From positions 1 to 10,114 of the forward strand of contig CAMPKM010000079.1 of NCBI GenBank assembly GCA_946887155.1: 10,114 nt of DNA, written 5' to 3'. Positions 1 to 7,214 of the stretch are shown here, piece by piece. How positions within the stretch are numbered: the first letter of the stretch is position 1; each line of letters opens with the position of its first letter. Made by a program: the position numbers and the translations under genes. The notes below the pieces were generated by a model. It made no database searches, had not been told where the DNA came from, and worked only from the letters and a program-made list of their open reading frames with translations. This DNA is from an uncultured Gemmatimonadota bacterium. GTDB taxonomy: Bacteria; Gemmatimonadota; Gemmatimonadetes; Gemmatimonadales; Gemmatimonadaceae.

Positions 1-1341
1 AGGGCCTAACGCGGGTAGCTCCCATGGTCCCGCGTACGTGGCGTCAATCGATGGAACCCGGCCCGCCCACGGCCCTGCATCCACGTGACCGCGCTCCCCG
101 AGGTTGATCAGCAATGGCCGCGCCTGGTGCAGAAAGCTGAAGACACGCCGCGTGCCCTCGGCGGTGTCGAGATCGAGATCCGGCATGCGGCGTCCAAGGA
201 GAGGGTGCCCTTCGCCGATGTCGTAGTGAAGCCCGAGCTGCGACATGTCCGCCGCCAGGCGGTCGCGCGCCTCGGGCACGCTCAGGAACTCCGCCACGTA
301 GTCCGCGAGCGCCTTGCTGCGATCGTCGAGTCGGCGTGCCGCGACGTGCGCCATGGTGTTCTTCAGCACGCGCGCGCCCACCGGATGACGTTCAGCGTGA
401 TACGTGTCGAGCAGGCTGTCAGGTGACGTGCCCCTCACCACCTGCGCCAGCTTCCAGCCGAGGTTTACGGCGTCCTGCACGCCGATATTGAGCCCCTGCC
501 CGCCGAGCGGCGCGTGGATGTGCGCGGCATCGCCGGCGAGCAGTACGCGCCGGTCGCGGTACGCCACCGCCTGGAGCGCCGCGTCGTTGAAGCGCGAAAG
601 CCAGTCGGGACTGTGGACGCCAAAGTCGGTTCCGTAGATGGCGGTCAACGACTCGCTGAGCTCGCGCAGCGTCGGCGCGCCAAACCTGAGCTCCGGGTCA
701 GCCAACGCCATGCGTATCACGCCACCGTCGCCGCGGCCGATCGCGTGGATCCCGGTCGCGGTTTCCTTGAATCCCCAGTGAGGCTCCTGCGTCATCTGCA
801 CCTGCGCGATCGTCCAGCTCGTCGACGCATCGGATCCGGTGAATTCGATGCCGGCGGTTTTCCTGACGATACTTCGACCGCCGTCGCATCCAACGAGGTA
901 CTGTGCACGTATCGCGCTGCCGTCAGACAATGTGACGTCTACGCCCGCGTCGTGCTGCACGAACCCCGTGACTTCGCGCCCGCGATGGATCGTCACACCG
1001 AGTTCTTCGATCCAGTCGGCGAGCGTTCGTTCGGTGATGTTCTGCCAGAGCGCGAGCCCGTACGGATGCCGCGTCGGGAACCTGCTCAGGTCGAGCTTCG
1101 TCGCGTGGAAGTGCAGCACCTGCGCTGTCTGCCCCTGCGACAGGAACCGCTCAACGATGCCACGCTGGTCCAGGACTTCAATGGTCCGTGCGTGCAGGCC
1201 GCCTGCGCGTGATCCTCCCTCCCTTTCCTTCCCGGTCTCACGCTCCACGATGACGACGTCCACGCCCGCCAGGGTCAGTTCGGCCGCCAGCATCATGCCT
1301 GTGGGTCCTGCTCCGACGATCACCACCATATGTTCGGCCAT
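1..1341 (-). CDS. FAD-dependent monooxygenase, class A aromatic hydroxylase / rifamycin monooxygenase-like (partial, 3' end outside window)
   Basis: 447 codons are open from an ATG at 1341 to base 1 with no stop, so the C-terminus lies outside the window. The protein should use FAD and NAD(P)H to hydroxylate an aromatic substrate in the cytoplasm. Visible motifs, in order: the FAD-binding GAGPTG (residues 10-15), the NADPH/FAD 'DG' motif CDGGRS (152-157), FGVHSPDWLSRF (240-251), and the second FAD motif VLLAGDAAHIHAP (266-278) followed by GGQGLNIGVQDAVNLGWKL (280-298). This is the PheA/TfdB/MhpA/Rox group, whose members are usually about 470-540 residues, so perhaps 30 or more residues are missing. 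GGAG six bases before the ATG supports this start over Met5. The middle of the protein resembles rifampicin monooxygenase (Rox), and a rifamycin-element-like inverted repeat lies 50 bases upstream. The substrate is inferred; another phenolic or polyketide substrate remains possible. Confidence 0.9.
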   Translation of the reverse strand, partial: MAEHMVVIVGAGPTGMMLAAELTLAGVDVVIVERETGKEREGGSRAGGLHARTIEVLDQRGIVERFLSQGQTAQVLHFHATKLDLSRFPTRHPYGLALWQNITERTLADWIEELGVTIHRGREVTGFVQHDAGVDVTLSDGSAIRAQYLVGCDGGRSIVRKTAGIEFTGSDASTSWTIAQVQMTQEPHWGFKETATGIHAIGRGDGGVIRMALADPELRFGAPTLRELSESLTAIYGTDFGVHSPDWLSRFNDAALQAVAYRDRRVLLAGDAAHIHAPLGGQGLNIGVQDAVNLGWKLAQVVRGTSPDSLLDTYHAERHPVGARVLKNTMAHVAARRLDDRSKALADYVAEFLSVPEARDRLAADMSQLGLHYDIGEGHPLLGRRMPDLDLDTAEGTRRVFSFLHQARPLLINLGERGHVDAGPWAGRVPSIDATYAGPWELPALGP

Positions 1342-1391
1342 GTGACGCTCCGCGGTCGCTTGAAGAGGTGCCAATAAGCCATGACGCCCCG

Positions 1392-1406
1392 GACTTGCCG
1401 CAAGTC
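1392..1406 (-). promoter_or_regulatory. Inverted repeat resembling a rifamycin-associated element upstream of the monooxygenase
   Basis: Two 7-base arms, GACTTGC and GCAAGTC, flank a single base. Read on the monooxygenase strand the core is CTTGCGGCAAG, ending 50 bases before the ATG at 1341. From memory, the rifamycin-associated element (RAE) of actinomycetes is a 19-base imperfect inverted repeat built on the same core, found upstream of rifamycin-inactivating genes including rox. Compared with my recollection of it, about 15 of 19 positions agree; the outer arms differ. TTGCGG inside the repeat could act as a -35 box, but the downstream -10 candidates are poor. The repeat itself is certain; its identity as an RAE is inference. 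Confidence 0.55.
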
Positions 1407-1485
1407 TCCTGTTGTGTCTTATTCGTTAATGGGAAGAGCGTTCATCGGTCTCAGCCACGAGATGACGACGGACACGGCAGTGAGC

Positions 1486-1507
1486 GCCTAACCACTCGTT
1501 CGAGCGC
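1486..1507 (+). other. Integron attC-like half-site (possible remnant)
   Basis: GCCTAAC (1486-1492) fits the RYYYAAC core of an attC site. After three bases comes TCGTTCGAGC, close to the TCGTTCAAGC typical of the neighbouring L-type half of many attC sites. I found no matching GTTRRRY partner within about 150 bases on either side and no integrase gene, so at best this is half a site. It ends exactly at the ATG of the ATPase gene at 1508. Chance similarity is a real alternative. Confidence 0.25.
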
Positions 1508-2047
1508 ATGCGCATTGCGGTTTCCGGCAGCCACGCCACTGGCAAGTCGACCCTCATCGCCGAGTTGGCGCAACAGCTGAACGACTTCGAGGTGCTCGAC
1601 GAGCCGTACTACGTGCTCGAAGAGGAGGGCCACCTGTTCGAGCATCCGCCGGGTGCCGACGATTTCGAGGTGCTCTTTCGCCGTTCAGTCGAGATGCTTC
1701 GCGCCCCGGAGTCGAGCCGGATCCTGTTCGATCGGTCACCGGCGGATTATCTGGCATATCGCACCGTGCTCGACCCCGCAGCCAACCTCTCAGACTCGGT
1801 CGCCGACACCGCAGTGGCGCTGAGTACCCTCGATCTGGTTGTCCTGGTGCCTATCGAAGTCCCTGATCGCGTACCCACTTCGGAATACCACGGACTTCGC
1901 CGCCGGGTCGATGGCGTTCTTCACGAGATGTTCGTCGAGCAGAGCTGGGGATTCCAGGTCCCCGTCGTCGTCGTTCACGGGACGCCGAGCGAGCGCGTTG
2001 ACCAGGTATTAATCCGCGCGCAACGCAACCACCGGATCGACTCGTGA
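1508..2047 (+). CDS. Small P-loop ATPase / kinase-like protein (AAA_28/NadR-like)
   Basis: A 179-residue cytoplasmic protein with a textbook Walker A, GSHATGKST (residues 7-15), straight after the first beta strand MRIAVS. ILFDRSPADYLAY (72-84) resembles the DR[ST]P segment of nucleoside/nucleotide-kinase-type P-loop proteins. A hydrophobic strand, DLVVLVPIE (109-117), and an arginine cluster, RRRVD (131-135), could be the Walker B-like strand and the lid. This fits the small stand-alone AAA_28/NadR-kinase-like proteins, which are thought to bind ATP and perhaps phosphorylate a small molecule; the substrate cannot be told. There is no clear Shine-Dalgarno before 1508, but Walker A starts seven residues in, so no later start is possible. 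The gene is divergent from the monooxygenase gene, and its last 39 bases overlap the end of the permease gene on the other strand. Confidence 0.8.
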   Translation: MRIAVSGSHATGKSTLIAELAQQLNDFEVLDEPYYVLEEEGHLFEHPPGADDFEVLFRRSVEMLRAPESSRILFDRSPADYLAYRTVLDPAANLSDSVADTAVALSTLDLVVLVPIEVPDRVPTSEYHGLRRRVDGVLHEMFVEQSWGFQVPVVVVHGTPSERVDQVLIRAQRNHRIDS

Positions 2048-4447
2048 GGCGCGCCGAGCCGGGACGTAGCTCGCGAGTAGCGCGATCGCAACCATCAGGA
2101 CCGACATCCCGGCGAACGCGGTCACATCCAGCCGATCCACGTTGAACAACAACGCCTTGATGTACGTGGTGAGGACGATCGCAGCCAACGCACCCGCCGC
2201 CACGCCAATGAGCGCAATCCGTCCGCCCTGCCAGACGAACATCCAGCGCACACGCTTCGCCTCGGCACCCATCGCCATACGGACGCCGATCTCCTGCGAC
2301 CGCCGCGACACGCCGTACGAAAGGACACCGTACAATCCCACCGCGGCCAGGACCAGCGCGAGCACCGCCGCCACGGTCACCATGAGCATGGTGAACGAAA
2401 GGCCGGCCATGGAATTGGCCGCCAGCCGTTTCATGGTGAAGATCCGGTACATCGGAGATTCCGGTATGACCTCGCGGATGACAGCCCGCACCTCCGGCGC
2501 GAGCTGCTCGGCGCGACTCGACCTGACGACGTACGCCGGCGATAGCGACACACCCGGCAGGTAGACCATCGGCTCCGGCGATTCGCGGCGAAGATCATCC
2601 AGCAGCACATCCTCGACCACACCAACGACGGTGAACCAGATGTCACCGGTGGCCTCGGCCGGACGAATCTGCTGGTTGACAGGATTTTCTCCCGGATACA
2701 ACAACTCGGCGGCTGACTTGCTGATGATCACGCTCCGTACTCCGCCTTCTTCTTCAGCCCGCGTCAGGTAGCGACCGTTAACGAGCTCGATTCCCATCGT
2801 CTGGAAGTACGCACCTCCCGCCGCCGCGACACGCACGCGCGGCGCTTCCGTACCATTGGCGAGCAGCCTCGGCGTGGTGATGTTCTCATCGCCCGCTCCC
2901 TCATCCAGCGGGAGCGTCGTGACGAAGCCGACCGACTCGACTCCGGGCAGCCCTCCGAGCCGGTCCATGAACGCGTACTGGAACGCGGAGATCGCCGCCC
3001 GGTTGTTGAGTTCCTCGCGTCGCGGCGCGATCTGGAAAGTGAAAATGTCCTCGGTGTCGTAGCCCGCGTCGACGGTGCTGAGTTGTCCGGGACTGCGGAT
3101 GAGGAGCGCTGATCCCACCAATAGCACCAGGGCCGACGCCGTCTGCACGACCACCAGCGCATCGCGGGTCAAACTGCGGCCCACGACTCCTCGCCCGGCT
3201 TCCTGCAGGCTGCTCAGGCGCGGGTCCGACGCACGCAGTGCGGGCAGCAATCCGAACGCGAGCGCGGCAACGATCGAAACGGCCGCCGTGAACAGTAGCG
3301 TTGTGACATCGAGTCCGGCCGTGGCAAGTCCGGGAATCGGTGCGCTGCCGAAGCCACCGGCAATCGCATCGGGCGCCGCCCGAACGAGCAGTGGAACACC
3401 GGCCCACGCGAGCAACGCGCCCGCGACCGCTCCAGCGCCCGCGAGAACCAGCGCTTCGGTCACTTGCGAGCGCACCAGGTCACCCCGTCTCGCTCCCAGT
3501 GCTCGACGCACGGCCAGGTCACGCCTCCTGTTCTCGGCTCGAACGGTGAACAGGTTGGCCACGTTCGCGCACGCGACGAGGAAGACGATGCCGACTGCCC
3601 CAAAGAGAATCCAGAGAGGCGTTGAAATGTCGCCGACCAGGTGTTCCCGCATCGTCGTCACCACCGGCCGATGGCTTTGCATGATGCGCGCGTACGACGC
3701 CGGACCGCCCAGCCGTTCCTGCACGCGACGCGCCAACGGTTGGAGCTGCGCCACCAGTCCTTCCCGGGTCATTCCCGGCGTCATGCGCCCTATGACGTCG
3801 AGTCCGAATCCGCCGGGCGTGACCGCCGCGGCGCGCAGCGTGAGCGGAACCCAGAACGCGACCCGCTCATCCGGGAAGCGGAAGTCGGGCTTCATGATGC
3901 CGATGACGGTGCGCGTCGCGTTCGCGAAGGAGTAACTCTTGCCGATGATCGTTGAATCGGAACCGAACCACGTCTGCCAGAGCCAATGGCTGATGACGAC
4001 CACGTCGCTGCCGTCATCCGCGTTAGGTAGGCGCCCGCGCAGGGGCTGGGCGCCGAGGGTCGTGAAGAAGGACGGCGTCGCCTGCGTCAGGAAGAGCTGG
4101 TCGACCTGGTCATTGGCGCGAGTCGTGGACGAACCAGTGCCATAGACGCCGAGGTCCTCGAGCCCGGGGACGCTTTCGTGGTACTCGAAATACAGCTCGT
4201 CCGGGACGCCGAAAACGTCTGGCTGGTCGGTGCCCGGTGCGGTGCTGGCGATATGGACGAGCCGGTCAGCGGCCGGGAATGGCAACGGCCGGAGGAGGAC
4301 GACGTTCACGATACTGAAAATCGCTGCGCTGGCTCCTATGACGAGTGCGAGCGTACCCGCGACGATGAGCGTGAAGCCCGGTGCGCGGGCGAGGCTGCGT
4401 GCGGCGTGGGAGAAGTCCCGGGTCCACCGTTCCCGTGTTGCCTTCAC
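2009..4447 (-). CDS. ADOP-type ABC transporter permease (MacB-like periplasmic domains, FtsX domains)
   Basis: An 812-residue inner-membrane protein with the duplicated layout of acidobacterial duplicated orphan permeases. Helix 1 (about 25-52) is followed by a MacB-like periplasmic domain (about 55-270) and an FtsX domain with helices near 277-302, 331-356 and 380-404. The second half repeats this: a helix at 429-451, a periplasmic domain (about 455-680), and FtsX helices near 685-711, 742-763 and 776-795. The motifs VACANVANLF...RRDLAVRRALGA (291-319) and SRRSQEIGVRMAMGA (714-728) are the paired FtsX coupling segments, and the C-terminus VPARRASRVDPVVALRAD is the family's usual ending, so the gene is complete. 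It lacks the extra N-terminal prefix domain of some ADOP proteins. The start is GTG, chosen for the AGGAGG five bases upstream. No ATPase partner is encoded nearby. Family members are presumed to drive mechanotransmission or export; the substrate is unknown. Confidence 0.93.
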   Translation of the reverse strand: MKATRERWTRDFSHAARSLARAPGFTLIVAGTLALVIGASAAIFSIVNVVLLRPLPFPAADRLVHIASTAPGTDQPDVFGVPDELYFEYHESVPGLEDLGVYGTGSSTTRANDQVDQLFLTQATPSFFTTLGAQPLRGRLPNADDGSDVVVISHWLWQTWFGSDSTIIGKSYSFANATRTVIGIMKPDFRFPDERVAFWVPLTLRAAAVTPGGFGLDVIGRMTPGMTREGLVAQLQPLARRVQERLGGPASYARIMQSHRPVVTTMREHLVGDISTPLWILFGAVGIVFLVACANVANLFTVRAENRRRDLAVRRALGARRGDLVRSQVTEALVLAGAGAVAGALLAWAGVPLLVRAAPDAIAGGFGSAPIPGLATAGLDVTTLLFTAAVSIVAALAFGLLPALRASDPRLSSLQEAGRGVVGRSLTRDALVVVQTASALVLLVGSALLIRSPGQLSTVDAGYDTEDIFTFQIAPRREELNNRAAISAFQYAFMDRLGGLPGVESVGFVTTLPLDEGAGDENITTPRLLANGTEAPRVRVAAAGGAYFQTMGIELVNGRYLTRAEEEGGVRSVIISKSAAELLYPGENPVNQQIRPAEATGDIWFTVVGVVEDVLLDDLRRESPEPMVYLPGVSLSPAYVVRSSRAEQLAPEVRAVIREVIPESPMYRIFTMKRLAANSMAGLSFTMLMVTVAAVLALVLAAVGLYGVLSYGVSRRSQEIGVRMAMGAEAKRVRWMFVWQGGRIALIGVAAGALAAIVLTTYIKALLFNVDRLDVTAFAGMSVLMVAIALLASYVPARRASRVDPVVALRAD

Positions 4448-4452
4448 TGTTG

Positions 4453-4458
4453 CCTCCT
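4453..4458 (-). promoter_or_regulatory. Shine-Dalgarno AGGAGG fixing the GTG start of the permease
   Basis: AGGAGG on the minus strand lies five bases before GTG at 4447. The reading frame continues directly into the expected family N-terminus, so this non-ATG start is well supported. Confidence 0.8.
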
Positions 4459-4618
4459 GGCGCGTAGCGGCTGCCGTACTCCGTCGGTGTGCAGGACTAC
4501 GGGTCGGCCTACGGCAGGTTTCGGCCGCGAACCAGGCGCTGGTGGTCGACGTCGAATGCGCGGTGGATAAATTCGGCCGCTGGCTGTAACTCAGTGAACG
4601 CCATCAACCAGTCTGAAC

Positions 4619-5098
4619 ATGGCTCGTTCTGCCCGTCCCGTTTCCACGTACGGCCTGACCCACCTGGCCCTGTCGGTCGAGGACCCGTCGCGCGCTCTCG
4701 GCTTCTATCGTCGCGTCTTTGGCATGCGAGTCGTGTACCGGTCGCGCGATTTCATCCAGGCCCAAACGCCAGGCGCTCGTGATGTGCTCGTGCTGGAACG
4801 CGGCGCTCAGAAGAAGGGAAACAGCGGTGGAATCGCGCATTTTGGCTTCCGCCTCACTGACCCGGCGGATATCGATGCCGCCGTTGCGGCCGTCCGCACT
4901 GCTGGAGGAATCCTCGTGGAGCAAGGGGAATTCGTTCCAGGCGAGCCGTACGCATTCGTTCGGGACATCGATGGATACCTCCTGGAGATCTGGTACGAAC
5001 TTCCGACGGCAGTTGATCCCCGACCTGCGCGCCGCACTCCGCCCGAATCACGCCGGCGGCGAACTCCGGAGCGTAAGGCACCACGCAAGCCGGCATGA
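4619..5098 (+). CDS. VOC family protein (glyoxalase / bleomycin-resistance / extradiol dioxygenase fold)
   Basis: A 159-residue cytoplasmic protein; residues 10-130 form one vicinal-oxygen-chelate domain of two beta-alpha-beta-beta-beta modules. The likely metal ligands are His15 (GLTHLAL), His74 (GIAHFGF) and Glu123 (GYLLEIWYE), the usual pattern for metal-dependent members such as glyoxalase I, fosfomycin thiol transferases and dioxygenases. DPSRALGFYRRVFGMRVVYR (22-41) is the standard first helix. The reaction cannot be assigned. Residues 133-159 form an arginine/proline/lysine-rich tail absent from most VOC proteins, probably disordered and possibly able to touch nucleic acid. The Shine-Dalgarno is weak. 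The gene is divergent from the permease gene and lies 55 bases ahead of the DHFR-family gene on the same strand, possibly in one transcript. Confidence 0.88.
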   Translation: MARSARPVSTYGLTHLALSVEDPSRALGFYRRVFGMRVVYRSRDFIQAQTPGARDVLVLERGAQKKGNSGGIAHFGFRLTDPADIDAAVAAVRTAGGILVEQGEFVPGEPYAFVRDIDGYLLEIWYELPTAVDPRPARRTPPESRRRRTPERKAPRKPA

Positions 5099-5153
5099 GT
5101 TCCCTTCGTTCGCAGTGTGGATATGTGCACTGGTTCCTTCGGTGAGCGACCTG

Positions 5154-5717
5154 ATGGCGAACGCGGATTCCCGCATCACGATTCACATGGCGGCGAGCCT
5201 CGATGGCTTCATCGCCCGGCAGGATGGCCGCGTCGATTGGCTCGAGACGACTGACGAATTCCTGGACGGGGACACCATGGATCCGGCGTTCGTCCAGGCA
5301 TTCCTCGCGACGATCGACTGCTATGTCATGGGATCGCGAACGTACGAGACCGCGATGCGCTTCGACGCGAAGGGACTGGGGTGGGCGTATGGCGACAAAC
5401 CGACCTTCGTGCTCACCAGCCGGCAACTCCCACGTATCCGGGATACCGTCGAGTTCCATTCGGGCGATCTCGAGCAGTTCGTGAATGCGCGCCTGCGACC
5501 CCGGTTCCGGAACATCTGGTTCGTTGGCGGCGGTGTCGTTGCCGCAGACTGCGTTCGGCTCGGCCTGGCCGACGAACTCCGGTATTCCATCCTGCCGATC
5601 CTGATCGGAAACGGGATCTCCTTCTTCGAGAAGCTCGACCGGGACGTCGCTCTCCATCTTGTCGAGGTAAAACCGTACCGGAACGGCATGGTTGAACTCC
5701 GTTACGAGCTACCGTGA
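5154..5717 (+). CDS. Dihydrofolate reductase family protein (RibD C-terminal domain fold), intact
   Basis: 187 residues with the complete RibD_C/DHFR-like fold. Residues 7-30 hold the N-terminal strand and signature ITIHMAASLDGFIARQDG, VMGSRTYE (58-65) is the conserved GRxTYE region, and IWFVGGGVVAADCVRLGLADEL (121-142) carries the glycine-rich NADPH-binding loop and next helix. LPILIGNGISFF (147-158) is the family's P-I-x-G-x-G segment. Stand-alone members (YyaP/YwjB-like) are presumed NADPH-dependent reductases of unknown substrate; they are not the FolA dihydrofolate reductase. The frame is open further upstream, but that part shadows the VOC gene. ATG at 5154 is preceded by GGTGAG at a spacing of seven bases, and an in-frame GTG at 5142 is the main alternative. 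Confidence 0.88.
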   Translation: MANADSRITIHMAASLDGFIARQDGRVDWLETTDEFLDGDTMDPAFVQAFLATIDCYVMGSRTYETAMRFDAKGLGWAYGDKPTFVLTSRQLPRIRDTVEFHSGDLEQFVNARLRPRFRNIWFVGGGVVAADCVRLGLADELRYSILPILIGNGISFFEKLDRDVALHLVEVKPYRNGMVELRYELP

Positions 5718-6459
5718 GATCGTGCGCCGTGAGAAACGACGCTCGACAGGTCATCGAGCTGAAGAGCGAGCGTCATGCGACGCAGGTCGCACCCGATCAA
5801 TTCGCGTTCATTCGCGGAAACTCGCTTCTCAAGCCTTTGACCTGCCGCGCAACTCCGCCGCAAATCCGGCGCACATCCGCTGCCGATGGGCCATACCCTA
5901 CTTCGATCAAGTGGGGGACGAAGAGGTCGACCGGCTCTTCAACCGGGAGAAGTGTGACCTCCTGCTGGGACGCAAGACCTATGAGATCTTCGCGGCGTAC
6001 TGGCCGTATTACGACGAGAGCGCAGAGTATGGCAGCATTGCCACGCTGTTCAACTCGATCACGAAGTACGTGGTTTCGCGCTCGGGCGAAGTCGACACGT
6101 CATGGAAAGGTTCGGTGCTGCTGCGCGATATCACCGAGGTGAAGCGTCTGCGCGAAGAGAACGGTCCCAACTTGGTCACGCAGGGCAGCACCGAACTCGT
6201 GCACGCATTGCTGGAGAATGACCTCGTCGACGTGATGAACACCCTCACCGTGCCGATCGTGCTCGGCGGCGGGAAGAAGCTGTTCGCCGATGGCTCGGCG
6301 CCACACAGCTACAGGTTGACGCGATCGCGATCGTCAGGCACGGGCATAATTGTCGCACACTACGAACGCGACGGCGAAATCAGGATCGGTGACACCGCGA
6401 GCGAGCAACCAAGTGAGGCTGAACGCGCGCGACAGGAACGCATGAAACGCGAGGGCTGA
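5692..6459 (+). CDS. Dihydrofolate reductase family protein with replaced N-terminus (probably non-functional)
   Basis: From Trp66 onward the protein matches the RibD_C/DHFR family: WAIPYFDQ (66-73), LLLGRKTYEIFAAYWP (90-105), KYVVSR (125-130), LVTQGSTELVHALLENDLVD (161-180) and VPIVLGGGKKLF (187-198). Relatives start with about 35-40 residues carrying the first strand and an SLDG segment ahead of this Trp. Here that stretch is gone and residues 1-65 show no resemblance to it. None of the three frames of 5718-5886 encodes the missing part, so this looks like a deletion or rearrangement joined just before base 5887, not a simple frameshift. The start is uncertain: ATG 5692 overlaps the previous gene by 26 bases, GTG 5722 is an alternative, and no Met lies between 5887 and the middle of the domain. 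Without the first strand the NADPH fold is unlikely to form. The C-terminal tail (about 234-255) is charged. Confidence 0.7.
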   Translation: MNSVTSYREIVRREKRRSTGHRAEERASCDAGRTRSIRVHSRKLASQAFDLPRNSAANPAHIRCRWAIPYFDQVGDEEVDRLFNREKCDLLLGRKTYEIFAAYWPYYDESAEYGSIATLFNSITKYVVSRSGEVDTSWKGSVLLRDITEVKRLREENGPNLVTQGSTELVHALLENDLVDVMNTLTVPIVLGGGKKLFADGSAPHSYRLTRSRSSGTGIIVAHYERDGEIRIGDTASEQPSEAERARQERMKREG

Positions 6460-6501
6460 GTGCGTCCACGTCCGGTGCCGCATGAATCCAATCGCGCGTC
6501 T

Positions 6502-7071
6502 TCATTCCTCCCTGACGAATTGCACCTCACCCTCGATGCGCACCTTGTTCGCCACGAGCATACCGCCGGTTTCGATCACCTGATTCCACTTGAGCCCCCA
6601 CTCCCGGCGGTCGATGTCCGTACGGAACGCAAATCCGGCACGAGTTTTCCCCCATGGGTCAACGCCCCTTCCCTCGTACTCGCAATCGAGCTCCACTTCC
6701 ATTGGCGTATCCCGGATGACCAGTTCACCCACGACGCGAAAACGATCTCCTTCGGTCTTCGGCGGCGTGCCATCGATGCGCGTCATGCGGAACGTGATCT
6801 CCGGAAACTTCTCCGCGTCGAAGAAGTCCGGTGAGCGAAGGTGACCATCGCGGTCAGCGACACCCGTGTCGACGCTGTTCACGTCGATGGTCGCCTCGAC
6901 GCCCGCTTCGTCCGGATGATCGCGATCGCCGGTGAGCGTTGCGGCAATATTCTTGAAGCGGCCTCGCACGGTGGTCATCATCATGTGCTTCACCGCGAAC
7001 TCGACGCTCGAATGAGCGGGGTCCAGCTGCCACGTGACAACGCCGGTTTGCGGAGCGGTCGTGCTTGGCAT
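6502..7071 (-). CDS. YceI family lipid-binding (lipocalin-like) protein
   Basis: 189 residues covering the whole YceI domain. WQLDPAHSSVEFAVKHMMMTTVRGRF (14-39) is the family's opening signature, GHLRSPDFFDAEKFPEITF (76-94) its central block, and ELVIRDTPMEVELDC (116-130) plus DRREWGLKWN (154-163) the later strands. The fold is an eight-stranded antiparallel beta barrel that in homologues binds long isoprenoids such as polyprenyl chains. There is no signal peptide from the chosen start, so this copy is predicted to be cytoplasmic, unlike E. coli YceI. ATG 7071 is preferred over an in-frame ATG at 7182 because AGGAGG lies four bases before it and similarity begins directly after it. It converges on the truncated DHFR-family gene, with 42 bases between them and no clear terminator there. 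Confidence 0.92.
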   Translation of the reverse strand: MPSTTAPQTGVVTWQLDPAHSSVEFAVKHMMMTTVRGRFKNIAATLTGDRDHPDEAGVEATIDVNSVDTGVADRDGHLRSPDFFDAEKFPEITFRMTRIDGTPPKTEGDRFRVVGELVIRDTPMEVELDCEYEGRGVDPWGKTRAGFAFRTDIDRREWGLKWNQVIETGGMLVANKVRIEGEVQFVREE

Positions 7072-7075
7072 GACG

Positions 7076-7081
7076 CCTCCT
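7076..7081 (-). promoter_or_regulatory. Shine-Dalgarno AGGAGG deciding the YceI start
   Basis: AGGAGG on the minus strand stands four bases before ATG 7071. It rules against the longer reading from 7182, whose extra 37 residues show no family similarity. Confidence 0.8.
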
Positions 7082-7214
7082 GCGGATGGGAATTCAATCG
7101 ACTCGATCTGATGATGCGCGACTTCGCCGGCCACTACAAGCAGCAGTGCGACGCTACGGTCAGTCGTGCTCGGCAGAAACATTCATCGAGCCATTCAATC
7201 ATCTGGACCACTTC

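Noticed and set aside
4..10. GCCTAAC, another attC-core-like heptamer
   Set aside because: It lies within the monooxygenase coding sequence (residues ELPALG of a conserved C-terminal segment) and has no neighbouring L-type half.
514..1212. Plus-strand open frame opposite the monooxygenase
   Set aside because: The minus strand carries an uninterrupted, motif-complete FAD monooxygenase; the plus-strand frame is arginine-rich antisense.
3075..3935. Long plus-strand open frame opposite the permease gene
   Set aside because: It has low-complexity Ala/Ser/Arg/Thr composition with no family signature; it is a GC-driven shadow of the permease codons.
4854..5657. Long minus-strand open frame opposite the VOC and DHFR-family genes
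   Set aside because: No recognisable domain, and it spans two well-supported plus-strand genes and the gap between them.
7072..7182. Longer N-terminus for the YceI protein from ATG 7182
   Set aside because: The internal ATG 7071 has AGGAGG at a proper distance and family similarity starts there.
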